NCBI RefSeq assembly: GCF_009371985.2
Contig: NZ_VIKU02000003.1
Span: 491,693-555,692, forward strand
Reading direction: 5' to 3'
Source: Pelagihabitans pacificus
GTDB lineage: Bacteria > Bacteroidota > Bacteroidia > Flavobacteriales > Flavobacteriaceae
DNA length: 64,000 nt
Shown here: positions 37,175 through 46,488 of the stretch, piece after piece
How the letters are laid out: the number at the start of each line of letters is the position of its first letter
Numbering within the stretch: the first letter of the stretch is position 1
Notes under the pieces: generated by a model
Seen by the model: only the letters and a program-made list of their open reading frames with translations
Told to the model about the DNA's origin: nothing
Database searches by the model: none
Translations under genes and position numbers: made by a program

Positions 37175-37672
37175 ATGCAACTCTACCAACTCAACGCACG
37201 TCAGTACCTACCAATGACCAAGCAGGCTGCCTGGGAATTTCTTTCGGATCCCAAAAATTTAAAGGTCATTACCCCGGAACACATGGGTTTTCACATCTTG
37301 GCAGGAGCCGACAGACCCATGTTCGAAGGACAAATAATCCAATATAAGGTCTCGCCTTTTCCGGGTTTCAAGACCAAATGGGTCAGTGAAATTACCAGTG
37401 TAAAAGAGGGCGAGTATTTTGTGGATAAACAATTATTCGGCCCTTATTCACTGTGGCATCACAAACATTTCATCCGAGAAATAACTGGAGGTGTGGTCAT
37501 GGAAGATGTGATCGACTACAAGATTCCCCTAGGGATTTTAGGACGCATCGCCCATCCCATCATCGTTAAAAAGCAATTAAAGCAAATATTTTCCTTTAGG
37601 GAGCAAAAACTTCGTGATCTTTTTGGTTCCTTGGAAGGGAAGGAAACGTTTTTAGAAATCAAAGCAATTTAA
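37175..37672 (+). CDS. SRPBCC-fold protein
   Basis: A 165-residue START/SRPBCC-type protein begun at the ATG at 37175 (MQLYQLN), just after the promoter. The pattern AWEFLSDPKNLKVITPEHMGFHI at the N-terminus and VMEDVIDYKIPLG near residue 110 is that of the helix-grip fold that binds hydrophobic ligands. It is the first gene of an operon with an SDR and two photolyase/cryptochromes, which recurs in marine bacteria as I remember; its ligand could be a pigment or lipid, but no function is shown. Confidence 0.82.
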   Translation: MQLYQLNARQYLPMTKQAAWEFLSDPKNLKVITPEHMGFHILAGADRPMFEGQIIQYKVSPFPGFKTKWVSEITSVKEGEYFVDKQLFGPYSLWHHKHFIREITGGVVMEDVIDYKIPLGILGRIAHPIIVKKQLKQIFSFREQKLRDLFGSLEGKETFLEIKAI

Positions 37673-37682
37673 AATAAACCGA

Positions 37683-38372
37683 ATGAAAAACATACTCTTA
37701 ATAGGAGGTTCACATGGAATCGGATTATCCATGGCAAAGGAATTGGAAAAAAATAATAAGGTATTTATAGCTTCCCGTACCAAGGAGGAGCTCGCGGGAC
37801 TCAACGTAACCCATATCCCCTTTGATGCCCTTTCCGATACCTTGGATACCGATGCACTACCCGACGAACTTCATGGATTTGCCTACTGCCCGGGCAGTAT
37901 CAATCTCAAGCCGTTTAAAATGATGTCGATGGACACTTTTGAACAAGACATGCAACTGAATTTCTTTAGCTTGGTACGGGTGGTCAAGGAAATATTGCCG
38001 AGAATGGCCGAGGGTGGAAGTCTGGTCTTCTTCAGTACCGTCGCCGTAGGAACGGGAATGCCCTTTCATACCAGCGTGGCTGCCGCCAAAGGCGCAATCG
38101 AAGGCTTTGCCAAATCGTTGGCCGCGGAGTACGCTCCCAAACTACGGGTTAATGTTATTGCTCCATCCCTGGTCGATACCCCTTTGGCCGGACGTTTGTT
38201 GAACAACGACAAAAAAAGGGACATGATGGCCGAACGGCATCCTTTGAAACGAGTAGGTGAGGCTGTGGATATTGCCAATATCGCCCTTTTCCTACTGAGC
38301 GATCAAAGCTCTTGGATGACCGGACAAATCGTCGGGGTCGATGGTGGAATGGGAAGTTTGAATGTAAGTTAA
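37683..38372 (+). CDS. SDR-family protein lacking the catalytic tyrosine
   Basis: A 229-residue short-chain dehydrogenase homologue. The nucleotide motif GGSHGIGLSMAKEL (residues 8-21) and the C-terminal TGQIVGVDGGMGSL are intact, and Ser118 (FFSTVAV) and Lys136 are present. The Tyr of YxxxK is replaced: the sequence reads TSVAAAKG with Val132 where Tyr should be. Classical SDR chemistry would therefore be impaired, suggesting a binding or altered role. It lies ten bases after the SRPBCC gene and 92 before the first photolyase. Confidence 0.87.
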   Translation: MKNILLIGGSHGIGLSMAKELEKNNKVFIASRTKEELAGLNVTHIPFDALSDTLDTDALPDELHGFAYCPGSINLKPFKMMSMDTFEQDMQLNFFSLVRVVKEILPRMAEGGSLVFFSTVAVGTGMPFHTSVAAAKGAIEGFAKSLAAEYAPKLRVNVIAPSLVDTPLAGRLLNNDKKRDMMAERHPLKRVGEAVDIANIALFLLSDQSSWMTGQIVGVDGGMGSLNVS

Positions 38373-38464
38373 TTGGTAGGCGGGGCGAATCAATAATTTT
38401 ACCGGGCCCGTCGCGTCAAACTTCCTAAGGAAAGCACGATGCCCAACATTGAACGTATAAAAAT

Positions 38465-39775
38465 ATGAAGGACAAAATATCTATCTTCTGGTTCCGACGG
38501 GATTTGCGCTTAGATGACAACGTCGGATTTTTGGAAGCCCTAAAGGGTGATTATCCGGTAATGCCCATCTTTATTTTTGACAAAAAGATTTTGGACGAGT
38601 TGCCAAAAGACGATGCACGGGTCACCTTCATTCATGAGACCTTGCAAAAAATGAGGAAACGATTGCAAGACGATTATGGTAGTTCTTTGGCAATGTACCA
38701 TGACCAACCGGAAAGTATCTTTAAAACGCTAATAGCGGATTACGAGGTTCAAGTGGTCTACGCCAATCACGACTATGAACCCTATGCAAGGGAGCGGGAC
38801 GAGACCATCGAAAATCTTCTGTCGGAGAACGACGTGGACTTCCGCACCTTTAAAGACCAGGTGATTTTTGAGAAAGATGAGGTGGTCAAGGATGACGGGG
38901 ACCCGTACGTGGTTTACACCCCGTATAAGAATAAATGGAAGGAAAATTTTAACCCCGACGAGCATCTACACATCCATTACACCAGTCAGTATTTGGATAA
39001 TTTGGTCGAACACTCCCGTTTGCCCAACCTTTCCTTATCGGATATGGGTTTTGAGACCTCCAGTATCAAGGTGCCGGACTACACCGTGACCCCAACCCTG
39101 ATTGAGAACTATGAAGCTACCCGAAATTATCCGGCCAAAGAGAACGGTACTTCCCGGTTAGGGCCCCATTTGCGCTTTGGTACGGTTTCCGTTCGCAAAA
39201 TGATGAAAAAAGCCATAGCCGAGGAAAACGAGGTTTTTTGGAGTGAACTGATATGGCGGGAATTCTTTATGCAGATCCTCTGGCATTTTCCCCATACCGT
39301 CGACAAAGCGTTCCGGCCCAAATATGACCGTATCGAATGGCGTAACAATGAGGAGGAATTCGAAAAATGGAAAAACGGACAAACAGGCTACGCATTGGTC
39401 GATGCTGGTATGCGCGAACTCAATCAAACCGGCTATATGCACAATCGGGTGCGTATGTTGGTCGCCAGTTTTCTCTGTAAGCACCTATTAATCGATTGGC
39501 GCTGGGGAGAAGCCTATTTTGCGGAAAAGCTGTTGGATTACGAGCAAAGCTCCAATGTGGGCAATTGGCAATGGGCAGCAGGCAGCGGTGTCGATGCGGC
39601 ACCTTACTTTAGGATCTTCAACCCGATGACCCAAATTGACAAGTTCGATAAAGAAAAGAAATATATTCAAAAATGGGTGCCTGAATTGGAGGACACCACC
39701 TATCCCGATAAAATGGTCGATCATAAGGAGGCCAGGGAACGCTGCCTCAAAGTCTACAAAGAAGCAGTCACCTAA
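38465..39775 (+). CDS. Deoxyribodipyrimidine photolyase/cryptochrome (class I type)
   Basis: A 436-residue flavoprotein. The N-terminal alpha/beta antenna domain starts IFWFRRDLRLDDN; the C-terminal helical FAD domain has GYMHNRVRMLVASFLCKHLLIDWRWGE and YEQSSNVGNWQWAAGSG, the FAD- and lesion-binding signature of class I CPD photolyases. It splits cyclobutane pyrimidine dimers using blue light, and FADH- as cofactor. Its stop overlaps the ATG of a second family member by one base (TAATG), so the two are translated together. Confidence 0.9.
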   Translation: MKDKISIFWFRRDLRLDDNVGFLEALKGDYPVMPIFIFDKKILDELPKDDARVTFIHETLQKMRKRLQDDYGSSLAMYHDQPESIFKTLIADYEVQVVYANHDYEPYARERDETIENLLSENDVDFRTFKDQVIFEKDEVVKDDGDPYVVYTPYKNKWKENFNPDEHLHIHYTSQYLDNLVEHSRLPNLSLSDMGFETSSIKVPDYTVTPTLIENYEATRNYPAKENGTSRLGPHLRFGTVSVRKMMKKAIAEENEVFWSELIWREFFMQILWHFPHTVDKAFRPKYDRIEWRNNEEEFEKWKNGQTGYALVDAGMRELNQTGYMHNRVRMLVASFLCKHLLIDWRWGEAYFAEKLLDYEQSSNVGNWQWAAGSGVDAAPYFRIFNPMTQIDKFDKEKKYIQKWVPELEDTTYPDKMVDHKEARERCLKVYKEAVT

Positions 39776-41253
39776 TGGTTGTCGTTTGGTTTAAAAGGGA
39801 TTTGCGATTAACCGACCATGAACCCCTGGTCAATGCCCTACTCACAGGACGAAAAATTTTGTTGCTCTATAGTTTTGAACCGCTCTGGGTCAACGACCCG
39901 CATTACAGCGAATTTCACCTTGATTTTATTAAGGAAAGTCTGGTCGATATGCAGCGGCAGCTTGAGAGCCTCCAAACCCGGGTGTTGGTAGTTCAAGAAG
40001 ATATCCTGCCGGTATTCAATCGGTTGAACGAACTGGAACCCATCGAACAATTGTTTTCCCATCAGGAGACCGGGATGCTACTCACGTACGAAAGGGACAA
40101 GGCCGTAAGTCAGTGGTGCCGGCAACACGGGGTACGATGGACCGAAAGTGTCAGCAACGGTGTTTTTCGCGGTATCAAAACCCGAAAAAAATGGAAAAAC
40201 GACTGGGTCGCCTTTATCAATCAAAAAATTACAGCCCCAATAATTTCGGAGAACGATTTCTTCTCCATTGCGGAAATCAAGGCCCGCTTTCAGCCCCACT
40301 TCAATCAGGTCGATTTAACCACATCACTATCTGCGAAGCGACAGAAAGGAGGTACCTCGCAAGCACTCAAATATTTGGAAAGCTTTGTCACCAAACGTAT
40401 TGAAGGCTACAATGCGCATTATTCAAAGCCCGCGACCTCACGATTGTACAGCAGTCGCCTTTCCCCCTATTTGGCATGGGGCAACCTATCGACCCGGCAG
40501 GTATGCCAATACGTTACTTCCAAAAAAAATCAAATAAAGGACAAACGCGATTTATCGGCCTTTCTGTCACGAATGCGTTGGCAGGCCCATTTTATCCAAA
40601 AATTCGAAATGGAAGGTACTATGGAGTTTCATAGTATCAATTCGGGCTATCATGTACTGGATAAGAAAATGAGTCCCGAGTTGCAAAAGGCATGGAAAGA
40701 GGGAAAAACTGGCATTCCAATGGTCGATGCGGCCATGCGATGCCTTGTCACAACAGGGTTTGTCAATTTTCGACTTCGAGCGCTGTTAGCCTCCTTTTTT
40801 ACCCATTTATTATGGCAACCTTGGCAAGACTGCACGGAACATCTTGCCCAACATTTTCTGGATTTTGAACCGGGCATCCATTTTCCGCAACTGAATATGC
40901 AATCAGGAGAAACAGGAATCAACACCATTCGCATCTATAATCCGGTCAAAAATGGTAAAGACCATGATCCCCGAGGAGTCTTTATTAAAAAATGGGTTCC
41001 GGAGTTGGCAAACCTTCCCCTGAAGTACCTTCATGAACCGTGGAAGATTCCCCCCATGGAATTACAGTTTTTACATTTTTCCCTGGGAAAAGACTATCCG
41101 TACCCTATCGTTGACATCGAAAAAATGTGGGCATTTGCAAGTGAGACCCTATGGCTCCTAAGAAAACAGTCCAAGGTCAAGCATGAGGGAAGGCGCATCC
41201 TTGAGAAACACACCTTGCCTGGACGTCCGGTATGGGACCGTTGGGAGTTCTAA
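39775..41253 (+). CDS. Second photolyase/cryptochrome family protein
   Basis: A 492-residue paralogue with only distant similarity to the gene before it. It keeps VVWFKRDLRLTDHEPL at the N-terminus and, in the FAD domain, RLYSSRLSPYLAWGNLSTRQ, FVNFRLRALLASFF and FDFEPGIHFPQL..GETGINTIRIYNP. The usual NWQW-type lesion contact is changed (HFPQLNMQSGETG), so it is more likely a cryptochrome-like or specialised repair enzyme than a duplicate CPD photolyase. The C-terminal 90 residues extend past the usual end. Substrate is unknown. Confidence 0.83.
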   Translation: MVVVWFKRDLRLTDHEPLVNALLTGRKILLLYSFEPLWVNDPHYSEFHLDFIKESLVDMQRQLESLQTRVLVVQEDILPVFNRLNELEPIEQLFSHQETGMLLTYERDKAVSQWCRQHGVRWTESVSNGVFRGIKTRKKWKNDWVAFINQKITAPIISENDFFSIAEIKARFQPHFNQVDLTTSLSAKRQKGGTSQALKYLESFVTKRIEGYNAHYSKPATSRLYSSRLSPYLAWGNLSTRQVCQYVTSKKNQIKDKRDLSAFLSRMRWQAHFIQKFEMEGTMEFHSINSGYHVLDKKMSPELQKAWKEGKTGIPMVDAAMRCLVTTGFVNFRLRALLASFFTHLLWQPWQDCTEHLAQHFLDFEPGIHFPQLNMQSGETGINTIRIYNPVKNGKDHDPRGVFIKKWVPELANLPLKYLHEPWKIPPMELQFLHFSLGKDYPYPIVDIEKMWAFASETLWLLRKQSKVKHEGRRILEKHTLPGRPVWDRWEF

Positions 41254-41264
41254 AGCTTGCTTTA

Positions 41265-42314
41265 TTAACGTGCCAACTGCCTTTGAAGTTCATTTTTCTG
41301 TTGCATCCGAAACCGTAGAATATTGATATAACCTAGGGCATCCCTAATGTTATAATCCGTGTACGATTTGGAAGCGAACTCCATTGCCTGGTCCAAATCG
41401 CCATTGATCTCATTACTAATGGCCATGTTGTAATGGGCGCGACCCGCTATCTTCCCGTCGGGATTCCCCAGCTCCAGCTCCCAGAGTTCCGCAGCTCCGT
41501 CCCAGTCGCCTGCTTGCGCCCTACGCTGACCTATTTTAAAATTATCGGTGCCCCGTACAAAATAGTTACGAGTAACCCGCATGGTCAGGGCCCTGATATT
41601 CAATCCGTAAGAATTGCCCAGGTTATGGCTTGTCTGCAATACGGCTTCTTTTCTACCGGCTACGGCCTCCACGGCTTTGAACGGATTGATGCCCTCCCCT
41701 ACCGATACCAAATTATCACGGAAAGAAGATTCATCCAGGATGTATTTGGTATGGGGGTCATAAATCCTCCATCCATTATTCAGGGCCGTACGAATGGTCA
41801 CTTTATGTCCGGGTACTTCCGCATTGATACCCAGGGGATTCGGTAGGTTCACCATTTTCTGTTCGTAGCTGACATTCGTGTTGGTGTCGTAAAATTCCAA
41901 GGAGAAGATGACGTCTACTTGATGCGCATCACAAATCGCATCAATGGCGTCCCAAGACATCTGGGCAGGAAAAACACCCAGTCCTTTTCTTTGTGATTCG
42001 ATACTATCGATAATAATAACCGACTCGAAACGTCCACTGCGTTCCAATTCTGCCTTTAGGCCGTTCAGTGCAGCCTCGGCACCTTGCTCATCCAAACGCA
42101 ACCCTTCCAGCGATAGGATCTTATCGATTTTATCAAGCGATTTGTTTCCCTCGGAAGGAATACTGCGGTTTATCAATCCTATTCTGGCTACATCGGAAGG
42201 TATGGGAACCCTTGCAGGTTCGGTTACTCCCATGGTCAATTGGTTGGTGGCACTGCAAGAACCTAAGATAAGCGTTAGGCCCCATAGTAATATAGTTTGA
42301 TGAAGTTTTTTCAT
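41265..42314 (-). CDS. DUF6340-type lipoprotein
   Basis: A 349-residue lipoprotein begun at the ATG at 42314 (MKKLHQT); the longer frame would add 12 residues before the signal. The lipobox is LGSC. The C-terminal 90 residues contain TPR-like helices (RRAQAGDWDGAAELWELEL, AHYNMAISNEINGDLDQAMEFASKS). The middle has a domain that I place with DUF6340 from memory. Function unknown. It converges on the second photolyase with 11 bases between stops. Confidence 0.8.
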   Translation of the reverse strand: MKKLHQTILLWGLTLILGSCSATNQLTMGVTEPARVPIPSDVARIGLINRSIPSEGNKSLDKIDKILSLEGLRLDEQGAEAALNGLKAELERSGRFESVIIIDSIESQRKGLGVFPAQMSWDAIDAICDAHQVDVIFSLEFYDTNTNVSYEQKMVNLPNPLGINAEVPGHKVTIRTALNNGWRIYDPHTKYILDESSFRDNLVSVGEGINPFKAVEAVAGRKEAVLQTSHNLGNSYGLNIRALTMRVTRNYFVRGTDNFKIGQRRAQAGDWDGAAELWELELGNPDGKIAGRAHYNMAISNEINGDLDQAMEFASKSYTDYNIRDALGYINILRFRMQQKNELQRQLAR

Positions 42315-42527
42315 GGTCAAGTCGTTTGTTGTATTTCCGCCCCAACCCAACGTTCGGGGTTTGGTTTCACGGAAATCCTTCGGTTATTGGGTTCGATTTA
42401 GGGTATCTATCTGATACTTAACTGATAACCCCCTGCTTATATTGCCCAAAACATGCCAAAATTTCATCCAGGAACCGATCTACACCTTTTTTTGGTATAT
42501 TTAGTTCAAACAACCTGTGCTATTCCC

Positions 42528-42947
42528 ATGGCTGAAAACAAAACAAAACCTACCCAAGCCTCCGTAGTTAATTTTTTGGAGGCCCTGACAGACGAACGGA
42601 AGAAGTCCGACTGTTATGTACTGCTCGACATTATGAAAAAAATCACCGGGGAAGAGCCTGTCATGTGGGGTCCCGGTATTGTCGGTTTTGGAAGCTATCA
42701 CTATACATACGAAACGGGCCGTGAGGGCGATATGATACTCACCGGTTTCTCTCCAAGGGCGCAAAACATTTCCATTTATGTCATGGCAGGTTTCGAACGC
42801 TATCCCGAACTGATCCAAAAATTGGGAAATCATAAAACCGGAAAATCATGTCTGTATGTCAAAAGACTTTCCGATATTGATATGGATGTGTTGCTTGAAT
42901 TGATTACAGCATCCTACGAACATATGAATACCAAATATAATAGCTAA
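42528..42947 (+). CDS. DUF1801 protein
   Basis: A 139-residue cytoplasmic protein begun at the ATG at 42528 (MAENKTKP); the longer frame adds 25 hydrophobic unconserved residues. DUF1801 features are visible: a helical start, SDCYVLLDIMKKITGEEPVMWGPGIVGFG and the C-terminal KLGNHKTGKSCLYVKRLSDID. The fold is shared with YdhG-like proteins; biochemical role is not established. It precedes the amidohydrolase by 16 bases. Confidence 0.83.
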   Translation: MAENKTKPTQASVVNFLEALTDERKKSDCYVLLDIMKKITGEEPVMWGPGIVGFGSYHYTYETGREGDMILTGFSPRAQNISIYVMAGFERYPELIQKLGNHKTGKSCLYVKRLSDIDMDVLLELITASYEHMNTKYNS

Positions 42948-42963
42948 TTCAACAGAGGAAAAA

Positions 42964-44391
42964 ATGAGAAAAAGTATCCTACTGGGCTTGGTGCTGTTGA
43001 CAGCCGGCACCGTTTCTGCCCAAAAAATGTCCAAAAATAAAAAAGCGGTCATTGAATCAGTGGAAAAGCACAAAGCGGAATTGATCAAAATAAGTGATTC
43101 TATTTGGGCGTTGGCCGAAACCGCTTTTGAAGAAGAACAATCCTCGAAAGTTTTGGCCGATTATGCCGAAAGGAATGGACTAATGGTTACCCGAGGAGTG
43201 GCCGAAATTCCTACTGCTTTTACGGCCACCTACGGCTCCGGTAAACCGGTCATCAGCATTTTGGGTGAATTCGATGCACTTCCCGGTATTTCCCAAAAGG
43301 CCTCTCCAGAGAAGGAGCCGCTCAAGGCAGGGGCAGCTGGCCATGGCTGTGGTCATAATATGTTCGGAACGTCGAGCCTAGGGGCGGCCATCGCCATCAA
43401 GGAATTGATGGAAGCTGGCAAACTCAAGGGGTCCATTAAATTTTTGGGCACGCCGGCAGAAGAAAAATACTTTGCCAAGGTATGGATGGTAAAAGCGGGT
43501 CTTTGGGATGATGTCGACGTAAATCTCAGTTGGCATCCCGGGGCCAGTATCGAGGCCGACGTACAGACGGGCCTTTCGCTGATCGATTTTATTGTTGAGT
43601 TTTACGGGCAAACGGCCCATGCCTCCGCAGACCCCTGGAACGGTCGCAGTGCATCCGATGCATTGGAGCTCTATACTACCGGAATCAACTATTACCGAGA
43701 GCACATACTTCCCAGTTCCCGCATCCACTATCATATTCAGGACGGTGGACAGGTAGTGAACGTGGTACCGGACTACGCAAAGTTATGGGTACGGGTACGG
43801 GACCCTAAACGGGCGAAGATGCTTCCCACCTACGAGCGGGTGAAGGCGATGGCCGAAGGTGCGGCAATTATGGCCAATGTAGACTATAAAATAAGTCTGG
43901 TTTCTGGAATTTATGAAACCCTCGTCAACCGTTCCGGTGGCGAGATCATGCAGAAAAACTTGGAATTGCTGGGCCCGATCGGCTATTCGGAAGAAGAAAT
44001 TGCTTTTGGAAAAGCGATACAAAAAGCAACCGGGAAACCAGAGGTAGGTATGGACAGTGAGATTCATCCCTTAAAGGAAACCGAAGAAAATCCGGGGGGC
44101 GGCTCTACCGATGTCGGGGATGTAAGTTGGAACGTACCGAACATTAATCTGGGCGTGACCGTGGCCCCCAAGGATACACCCTGGCATTCCTGGGCCGTGG
44201 TCGCCTGTGGAGGCATGTCCATTGGGCATAAAGGTATGGTCTATGCAGCGAAGGCCTTGGGCATGACCGCGGTAGATCTTTTTGAGGATCAAAAATTAAT
44301 TGAAAAAGTGACCGAAGAGTTCAAAATGCGCAAGGGCGAGGAAGTCTATAAACCAATGATCGATGGCCCACCTCCAATAGGCGACAACTAA
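42964..44391 (+). CDS. Secreted M20-family amidohydrolase (AbgB-like)
   Basis: A 475-residue hydrolase with a signal peptide ending SAQ (residue 20). Metal-site motifs are EFDALPG (Asp), AAGHGCGHNMFG (Cys and His pair) and TPAEEKYFAK (Glu pair), then WHPGAS. A lid/dimer domain follows near residues 200-320. The closest characterised relatives cleave amide bonds of p-aminobenzoyl-glutamate or N-acyl amino acids. The signal peptide places this one in the periplasm. Exact substrate unknown. Confidence 0.87.
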   Translation: MRKSILLGLVLLTAGTVSAQKMSKNKKAVIESVEKHKAELIKISDSIWALAETAFEEEQSSKVLADYAERNGLMVTRGVAEIPTAFTATYGSGKPVISILGEFDALPGISQKASPEKEPLKAGAAGHGCGHNMFGTSSLGAAIAIKELMEAGKLKGSIKFLGTPAEEKYFAKVWMVKAGLWDDVDVNLSWHPGASIEADVQTGLSLIDFIVEFYGQTAHASADPWNGRSASDALELYTTGINYYREHILPSSRIHYHIQDGGQVVNVVPDYAKLWVRVRDPKRAKMLPTYERVKAMAEGAAIMANVDYKISLVSGIYETLVNRSGGEIMQKNLELLGPIGYSEEEIAFGKAIQKATGKPEVGMDSEIHPLKETEENPGGGSTDVGDVSWNVPNINLGVTVAPKDTPWHSWAVVACGGMSIGHKGMVYAAKALGMTAVDLFEDQKLIEKVTEEFKMRKGEEVYKPMIDGPPPIGDN

Positions 44392-44402
44392 TACCAGATT
44401 TT

Positions 44403-44834
44403 ATGAGCGAGCGAGAGATTGTAAAGAGATATAGCAATGGGGAACTGACCGTGGTCTGGAAACCCAAAAAGTGTATCCATTCCGGGATTTGTGTGAAGAC
44501 CCTTCCACAGGTATATGATCCGAATGAAAAACCCTGGATCAAGGCAGAAAATGCGACCGTGGAAGAACTGAAGTCACAAATCGAGCTTTGCCCGTCCGGA
44601 GCCCTCACCTATGAATTGGAAGGGACGGAAGAGAATGGGTCTACTTCGAAGACCGATACGGAAGTGCGGGTCAGGGAGAACGGTCCCCTGCTTATCAATG
44701 GAGTATTGACCGTTACACTGGGCGATGGAACCGTTGAAAAAAAGACAGGGAACACGGCCTTTTGCCGTTGCGGGGCCTCTAACAACAAACCATATTGCGA
44801 TGGAACGCACAGATCAATGGATTTCAGAGGCTAA
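44403..44834 (+). CDS. Two-domain iron-sulfur protein (4Fe-4S-like plus CDGSH)
   Basis: A 143-residue protein. The N-terminal part carries CIHSGIC (Cys24, Cys30) and CPSGAL (Cys63), the pattern of the divergent mono-cluster domain Fer4_19. The C-terminal part has Cys121, Cys123, Cys132 and His136 in FCRCGASNNKPYCDGTH, the 3Cys-1His ligand set of a 2Fe-2S CDGSH domain. Such proteins pass electrons or clusters in the cytoplasm. It lies 11 bases after the amidohydrolase stop, and 36 bases before an acetyltransferase gene. Confidence 0.88.
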   Translation: MSEREIVKRYSNGELTVVWKPKKCIHSGICVKTLPQVYDPNEKPWIKAENATVEELKSQIELCPSGALTYELEGTEENGSTSKTDTEVRVRENGPLLINGVLTVTLGDGTVEKKTGNTAFCRCGASNNKPYCDGTHRSMDFRG

Positions 44835-44870
44835 AAATCCACGGTATGAGGAGCGAATAAATAGCGCATT

Positions 44871-45446
44871 ATGACGGAGAAAGAGAAAATGCTATCGGGA
44901 CAACCCTATGATTCCAGGGATGCCGAACTGATAAAACAGTATCATCGGGCACGACGGTTATTTCAGGAATACAATAGCAGCGCTTCCACCGAAAAGGAAC
45001 CCAGAGAACGGATTCTTCTGGAACTCCTTAGATATAAAGGTAAAGATGTCTGGGTCGAAGCCCCTTTTTACTGTGACTATGGAGAACATATTACCATTGG
45101 GGATAATACATTCGTGAATGCCAATTGTTTCTTTTTGGACAACAACAAGATTACCATTGGCAAAAACGGGCTCATAGGGCCTTACGTACAGATTTATACC
45201 GCTACCCATCCCCTAAAAGCCTCGGAACGTATCATTAAGAATGAAAAAAGAGGCACAAGGTATGTTACCCAAACGCAGCCGGTCACCATCGGAGACAATG
45301 TATGGATCGGCGGCAATACCGTACTTATGCCCGGAGTAAGCATCGGTGACAATGTAACCATCGGTGCCGGGTCGGTGGTGACCAAGGATATTCCAAACAA
45401 CGTACTGGCCTATGGAAACCCCTGTAAGGTGGTTCGAACGTTGTAG
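44871..45446 (+). CDS. Maltose/galactoside O-acetyltransferase-type protein
   Basis: A 191-residue left-handed beta-helix acetyltransferase. An N-terminal Mac domain (KEKMLSGQPYDSRDAELI) precedes hexapeptide repeats (ITIGDNTFVNANCFFLDNNKITIG, VTIGDNVWIGGNTVLMPGVSIGDN) and the end VLAYGNPCKVVR. The His in YTATHPL is the likely catalytic base. The family acetylates free sugars such as maltose, glucose or Nod factors with acetyl-CoA. Confidence 0.88.
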   Translation: MTEKEKMLSGQPYDSRDAELIKQYHRARRLFQEYNSSASTEKEPRERILLELLRYKGKDVWVEAPFYCDYGEHITIGDNTFVNANCFFLDNNKITIGKNGLIGPYVQIYTATHPLKASERIIKNEKRGTRYVTQTQPVTIGDNVWIGGNTVLMPGVSIGDNVTIGAGSVVTKDIPNNVLAYGNPCKVVRTL

Positions 45447-45489
45447 CGTAATCGATGACAACACCGGCCGTTAGGCAAAAACATATCCC

Positions 45490-46401
45490 ATGAAAACAAT
45501 AGCCGCTATCCTATTCACCGTTTTAACCATACCACCTATGGCATCCCAACAAAGCATTTCAACTTCCACCTTGGAGGTTTTTGACCTGGAAACGCGTAAA
45601 AGAACCGTGATACTAAGAGAAAACACCCATTTTGAGGCACCTAACTGGAGTAAGGATGGCCAATACTTTATAATCAATCAGGAAGGTGGTCTCTATACGG
45701 TTTCCTTGGATGGAAAAACGAAAAAAGTATTGCCTACGGGTACGTTGTCCCGGTGCAACAACGATCACGGTATTTCTTTTGATGGTAACACACTTGCCAT
45801 TAGCAACAACGATACGATCAATGGCAACGCTTCCGGGAATTCCAGGATCTATACCATGCCCATTTCCGGAGGGACGCCCAAGCGTATTACGCCCATGGCT
45901 CCTTCGTACTGGCACGGATGGTCCCCTGACGGGAAGACCTTGGTATATACTGCCCGTCGAAACGGCCATTGGGATATTTATAGCATTCCCTCGGAAGGTG
46001 GAAAAGAAATGCGTTTGACCGATAGCCCGGGCCTGGACGACGGTCCCGAGTATTCCCCGGACGGAAAATACATTTATTACAATTCAATGCAATCGGGCAC
46101 CATGGAAATTTGGCGTATGTGGGCCGATGGAAGTAATCAGGAACAATTGACCAAGGATGCCTATTCCAATTGGTTCGCCCACCCATCTCCCAATGGCAAT
46201 CAGTTTGTTTATATCGCTTATTTGGAAGACCAGGGAGACCGGCATCCGCCCATGAAACAGGTGGCGCTCCGATTGTACGATTTGGAAGATGGAACTATTC
46301 AAACCCTCTGTGAATTTACGGGTGGACAAGGAACCATCAATGTACCTTCTTGGTCACCCGATGGAAAACGATTTGCCTTTGTGTCGTACTCAGGTCGGTA
46401 A
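45490..46401 (+). CDS. Secreted TolB-like beta-propeller protein (PD40 repeats)
   Basis: A 303-residue protein with a signal peptide ending MASQ (about residue 19). It contains at least five WD40-like/PD40 repeats, recognisable by the repeating APNWSKDGQYF, GWSPDGKTLVY, GPEYSPDGKYIYY and PSWSPDGKRFAF. It should fold as a six-bladed propeller in the periplasm and bind a protein or ligand. There is no protease or kinase domain attached. Confidence 0.87.
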   Translation: MKTIAAILFTVLTIPPMASQQSISTSTLEVFDLETRKRTVILRENTHFEAPNWSKDGQYFIINQEGGLYTVSLDGKTKKVLPTGTLSRCNNDHGISFDGNTLAISNNDTINGNASGNSRIYTMPISGGTPKRITPMAPSYWHGWSPDGKTLVYTARRNGHWDIYSIPSEGGKEMRLTDSPGLDDGPEYSPDGKYIYYNSMQSGTMEIWRMWADGSNQEQLTKDAYSNWFAHPSPNGNQFVYIAYLEDQGDRHPPMKQVALRLYDLEDGTIQTLCEFTGGQGTINVPSWSPDGKRFAFVSYSGR

Positions 46402-46488
46402 CCGCTTGATCGTCGTAAATAATAGCATCCGATATCATCAATGAAATTTTAATCAGTTCCCCTCAAATAACCCTTAATTAGTGAATCA

